Of a stretch of DNA of 8,389 bases, positions 5,317 through 8,389 are shown piece after piece (position 1 is the first letter of the stretch; each line of letters opens with the position of its first letter). The notes beneath the pieces are model-generated. The model worked only from the letters and a program-made list of their open reading frames with translations. It had not been told where the DNA came from and ran no database searches. Origin of the DNA: Planctomycetota bacterium (GTDB taxonomy: Bacteria > Planctomycetota > SZUA-567); NCBI GenBank assembly GCA_020860865.1, contig JAJBTL010000269.1, positions 1 to 8,389 on the forward strand, written 5' to 3'. The position numbers were made by a program, and so were the translations under genes.

Positions 5317-6669
5317 CTAGGCGACAAGGCTCAACACGAGCGCCCCGGCCGCGCCGGTACAACCGACAATCGTTTCCATAACGGTCCAGGTCTTCAACGT
5401 TGTCTTTTCGTCAATCTCGACAAGTGATTTCACGAGCCAGAACCCGGAGTCGTTCACGTGGCTGCAGATGGTCGCGCCGCCGGCGATTGCCGCCACCATC
5501 GCCGCTTTGTGGAGTTGGCTAAGGAGGGCAATCTCAGGCATCGCCGCCATGATGCCGGCCGCCATAGTCATCGCCACCGTCGCCGACCCGACGCTGATAC
5601 GGACCAGCCCGGCGACAAGGAACGCCACAAGGACAAGCGGCAGCGGCGTCGCCGCCACGGTCTCGCCGATGATTTCGCCGAGACCGCTGTCCTGGAGCAT
5701 ATAACGGAGCACGCCGCCGCCGGCGGTCACGAGCATGATGAGCCCCGTCGGCCCGAGGCTGGCCGTCATGACCTTTTCCAGTTCCCGCAGGCTGTAGCCG
5801 TGTTTGACGCCGAGGACGTACAGGGCGACAAGTGTGGAAATCGTCAGGGCGATGAACGGCGTCCCGATAAAGCGGAATATCGGCCACAACGGCTCCGTCG
5901 CCGGTATGACGGCGGAGACGGTATTCAGGACAATGAGGAACAGGGGAATCAGGATAATCGCGACAACGGTGGTGAACGGCGGCAACTTCGACTCGTCATA
6001 GTCCGGCATGTCGGCGATGTTTTTCGGCACCGGCACGTCGAACTTCATGCCGCAGTAACGCCCGAATAAAATGCCGGCCAGGACCATCGCGACAAAGCCG
6101 ATACAGACGCCGACAATGATGACAAGGCCGAGATCGACTTCAAGGATATTGGCGACAAGGACCGGCCCCGGCGTCGGCGGAATAAACGTGTGCCCGACCG
6201 CCAGCCCGGCGAGGAGCGGGATGACGTAGAACATGGACGACTTCCCGGTCTTCTTGGCGATGGTGAAGGCGAGGGGAATGAGGATGATAAGGCCGGCGTC
6301 AAAGAACACCGGCGTGGCGATGACGACGCCGGTTATCCCCAGCGCCCAGGCGGCGCGTTTCTCGCCGAATTTCGCCAGGAGCGTCGTGGCTATTCGTTGA
6401 GCGCCGCCGGAGATTTCCAAAATCGCCCCGAACATCGACCCGAGGCCAATAAGGAGGGCGATGCCTTCCAGCGTCCGGCTCATGCCCTTGTTGATGGTGG
6501 CGATAATCATTTCGCCCGACATGCCGGCGCCGACGCCGATGACGATGGCGCTCAAGATAATCGCCAGGACCGGCTGCAACTTGAATTTCATTATCAGTAC
6601 GAGCAGTACGATAATGCCGACAATTGCCGAAATGACCAGCCTGGTGGGATCGGCGGCAAACGTTTCCAT
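5317..6669 (-). CDS. GntP-family gluconate/sugar-acid:H+ symporter
   Basis: GntP-family permeases (GntP, GntT, GntU, IdnT and relatives) import gluconate or related acids with protons across the inner membrane. The 450-residue length matches the family. About 12 or more hydrophobic segments can be seen, the first at 11-27 and the last at 431-449. Family-typical blocks are GHTFIPPTPGPV (159-170), VRISVGSATVAMTMAAG (356-372) and SHVNDSGFWLVK (403-414); ATPVFFDAG (118-126) is also characteristic. The start at ATG 6669 is preferred because AGGA lies about 8 bases upstream; a GTG at 6705 in frame would add 12 polar residues with no good ribosome site. It lies between the dehydratase and regulator genes on the same strand, 166 and 130 bases away, so it probably supplies the dehydratase substrate. 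Gluconate is the leading candidate, but galactonate or another hexonate is possible. Confidence 0.92.
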   Translation of the reverse strand: METFAADPTRLVISAIVGIIVLLVLIMKFKLQPVLAIILSAIVIGVGAGMSGEMIIATINKGMSRTLEGIALLIGLGSMFGAILEISGGAQRIATTLLAKFGEKRAAWALGITGVVIATPVFFDAGLIILIPLAFTIAKKTGKSSMFYVIPLLAGLAVGHTFIPPTPGPVLVANILEVDLGLVIIVGVCIGFVAMVLAGILFGRYCGMKFDVPVPKNIADMPDYDESKLPPFTTVVAIILIPLFLIVLNTVSAVIPATEPLWPIFRFIGTPFIALTISTLVALYVLGVKHGYSLRELEKVMTASLGPTGLIMLVTAGGGVLRYMLQDSGLGEIIGETVAATPLPLVLVAFLVAGLVRISVGSATVAMTMAAGIMAAMPEIALLSQLHKAAMVAAIAGGATICSHVNDSGFWLVKSLVEIDEKTTLKTWTVMETIVGCTGAAGALVLSLVA

Positions 6670-6835
6670 GCGATCGTCCTTTCGTGACGACGAGCGGTTC
6701 GACACCTGCCGTATCCGGTGGCGAGACGGTAGGTATAGAACTGCTTCTAAGGTGACGGCGCCGGACGGCGCTCAAGGTCGGGAATGCTTCGAAACCTGGT
6801 TCATCGGTAACCGTCGCGGCGCGACGAAAACCGCA
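6670..6835. other. Intergenic region between dehydratase and permease genes, with two small inverted repeats
   Basis: This gap holds a 6-base stem with a 3-base loop (6812-6826, CGTCGC/GCGACG) just after the dehydratase stop, without a T run, perhaps an mRNA-stabilising hairpin. It also holds TAGAA (6736-6740) and TTCTA (6745-6749), an inverted repeat with a 4-base spacer near an AT-richer patch. I find no convincing promoter, so read-through from the dehydratase gene into the permease gene is plausible. The second repeat could be an operator but differs from the one at 5285-5303. Confidence 0.3.
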
Positions 6836-8389
6836 TCAGTCCATATACCCGCCGCGCATCGGCGATGTGGCGTTTTCTGAAAACAGCTTGAGAACGCCGG
6901 ACGCGAACCGCGACGGATGCGGTCGCCAAGCCGCGCGCCGGTCGGAAAGGACTTCCTGAATCGCCTCCTCGCTTTTCGGCACGCCGTCGATGCCGACCAG
7001 CCGGAGCACCCTGGCCGGGATGTCGATTTCGACCAGGTCCCCTTCCTCCACAAGGGCTATCGGCCCGCCTTCCGCCGCTTCCGGCGACACATGGCCGATG
7101 GCCGGTCCTCGCGATGCCCCGGAGAACCGCCCGTCCGTTATGAGGGCGATGGACTTGGCCAGTTCCGGATCGGACGAAATCGCCTCGGTCGTATAAAACA
7201 TTTCGGGCATCCCGCTGCCGCGCGGACCTTCGTAGCGGACAACCACCGCGTCTCCCGGCTTGATGTCGTGGCGGAGAATGGCGGCGATGGCATCCTCTTC
7301 CGAATCAAACGGCCTCGCCCGAAGGACGGCCTGGTGCATCTCTTTCGGCACGGCGGAATGCTTCACGACCGCTCCGTCCGGCGCCAGGTTGCCGGTGAGG
7401 ATGGCGATGGTGCCGTCGGCGCCGATAGGCTTGTCGAACGGGCGGAGAATGTCCTCCCGCTTCACCCCGGTCTTGGCGAGACGTTCGGCGGCCTTTTCAT
7501 AAAAATCGCCGGCGCGGATGTCGTCCAGGTTTTCCCCAAGGGTTTTCCCGGTGACGGTCATGACATCGAGGTGGAGGAGGGAACGTATCTCCTCCATCAC
7601 CGCCGGCACGCCGCCGGCGTAATAGAAGTACTCCGCCGGCCAGCGCCCGGTCGGCCGAATGTCCAGGATGTAATGGGCATGCTTGTTGATGCGTTCAAAA
7701 GTGTCGGCGTCGATAAGAATGCCGAAATCGTGGGCAATGGCCGGGAGGTGAAGAATGGCGTTTGTCGATCCGCTGATGGCGGCATGGACCATGATGGCGT
7801 TTTCAAACGACTTTTCCGTGACTATATCCCGAGGCAGGAGGTTCAGTTTGATAAGTTCCATGACCCGCCGTCCCGCTTCTTCGGCGACCCGTAGCAGTTC
7901 ATCGCCCTGCCCGGGAAGTAACGCCGTCCCCGGTAGCATAAGCCCGAGCGCTTCCGCCATCACCTGCATGGTCCCGGCCGTCCCCATAAACGAACACGCC
8001 CCACAGCCGGGACAAGCCTTGTGCTGATCGCAACGGAACGTCTCCGCGTCGATTTCCCCGCGTTTGAACCTGGCGCTGGACGTGCCGATTTGTTCGAGGG
8101 TGAACAACCCCGGCCCGGCCGCCATAACTCCTCCGGTCACGACGATGGACGGAATATTAATCCGCCCGACCGCCATCAAATTCGCCGGCAGCCCTTTGTC
8201 GCAACTGGCGACAAACACGCCGCCGTCGAACGGCGTGGCGTTGGCATGAATCTCGATAAGATTGGCGATAATATCCCGGGAAGCCAGCGAGTAGTTAATC
8301 CCGTCATGTCCCTGCGCCATCCCGTCGCAGATATCGGTGGCGAAGTACCGTGCCGGCGTCCCCCCGGCCTCCCGCACCCCGTCCCGGAC
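6836..8389 (-). CDS. IlvD/Edd-family dehydratase, probable aldonate (gluconate-type) dehydratase, N-terminus off right edge
   Basis: Enzymes of this family dehydrate dihydroxy acids or sugar acids using an iron-sulfur cluster; sugar-acid members turn gluconate into 2-keto-3-deoxygluconate. The frame is open to the right edge, and the visible 517 codons lack only the usual first few dozen residues, which hold the first cluster cysteine. Numbering from the in-frame GTG at 8377, not a real start, there are: VASCDKG with cluster Cys59, Asp60 and Lys61; ACPGCGACSFMGTAGTM with Cys128 as the likely third ligand; and DGRFSGASRGPAIGHV (415-430) with the probable catalytic Ser422. The SFMGTAGTM block differs from the GGMYTANTM of biosynthetic IlvD, and the protein lacks the Edd-type CTFYGTANSN pattern. 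Together with the GntP permease and KdgK this favours a catabolic hexonate dehydratase over isoleucine-valine synthesis. It is the first visible gene of the minus-strand cluster; its promoter and any KDPG aldolase gene are outside the window. Exact substrate is unproven. Confidence 0.88.
   Translation of the reverse strand, partial: VRDGVREAGGTPARYFATDICDGMAQGHDGINYSLASRDIIANLIEIHANATPFDGGVFVASCDKGLPANLMAVGRINIPSIVVTGGVMAAGPGLFTLEQIGTSSARFKRGEIDAETFRCDQHKACPGCGACSFMGTAGTMQVMAEALGLMLPGTALLPGQGDELLRVAEEAGRRVMELIKLNLLPRDIVTEKSFENAIMVHAAISGSTNAILHLPAIAHDFGILIDADTFERINKHAHYILDIRPTGRWPAEYFYYAGGVPAVMEEIRSLLHLDVMTVTGKTLGENLDDIRAGDFYEKAAERLAKTGVKREDILRPFDKPIGADGTIAILTGNLAPDGAVVKHSAVPKEMHQAVLRARPFDSEEDAIAAILRHDIKPGDAVVVRYEGPRGSGMPEMFYTTEAISSDPELAKSIALITDGRFSGASRGPAIGHVSPEAAEGGPIALVEEGDLVEIDIPARVLRLVGIDGVPKSEEAIQEVLSDRRAAWRPHPSRFASGVLKLFSENATSPMRGGYMD

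Noticed and set aside
6755..6771. A short GCGCC/GGCGC hairpin between the dehydratase and permease genes.
   Set aside because: Five-base GC arms arise often by chance in this DNA, and no T run follows on either strand.
6917..7894. A 325-codon plus-strand frame opposite the dehydratase gene.
   Set aside because: The opposite frame carries all IlvD/Edd motifs, so this is a shadow.

Overview
This window is GC-rich bacterial DNA with third codon positions mostly G or C. It contains eight protein-coding genes, two of them cut by the window edges. I see no mobile element, CRISPR array, tRNA or rRNA. The taxon cannot be fixed from this sequence. An IspH-like gene (MEP isoprenoid route) and a [NiFe]-hydrogenase-type small subunit fit an anaerobic or facultative bacterium, but that is inference.

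Left part (1-1732): the 5' end of an ispH/lytB-like gene runs off the left edge on the minus strand. It was found by reading the reverse strand, starts at GTG 238 and has a clear ribosome binding site. Just upstream on the same strand is a 400-residue protein with one N-terminal membrane anchor, a long Pro/Ala/Thr/Val linker and a compact C-terminal domain. That domain resembles a dual-specificity phosphatase fold without the catalytic Cys and Arg. A divergent intergenic region follows, with a good sigma70-type promoter on each strand.

Middle part (1733-3223): a plus-strand pair, gph (HAD phosphoglycolate phosphatase family) and a NuoB/HyfI-type iron-sulfur small subunit, 15 bases apart. The pair ends at a strong hairpin terminator that appears bidirectional. 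The small subunit keeps all four ligands of its own [4Fe-4S] cluster, but its N-terminal ferredoxin-like part has lost most cysteines. No other hydrogenase or complex I subunit is in the window.

Right part (3295-8389): four co-directional minus-strand genes form a sugar-acid catabolic cluster. In transcription order they are an IlvD/Edd-family dehydratase (N-terminus off the right edge), a GntP-family permease, a GntR/FCD regulator and a PfkB-family 2-keto-3-deoxygluconate kinase. Together they suggest a semi-phosphorylative Entner-Doudoroff branch: an aldonate such as gluconate is imported, dehydrated to 2-keto-3-deoxygluconate (KDG) and phosphorylated to KDPG. No KDPG aldolase is visible here. 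The regulator has its own upstream region with a consensus -10 box inside an inverted repeat, which suggests autoregulation.

I found no clearly new biological system. The best leads are the His-to-Arg change in the IspH-like protein, the degenerate ferredoxin domain of the isolated small subunit, and the possible membrane-anchored pseudophosphatase.
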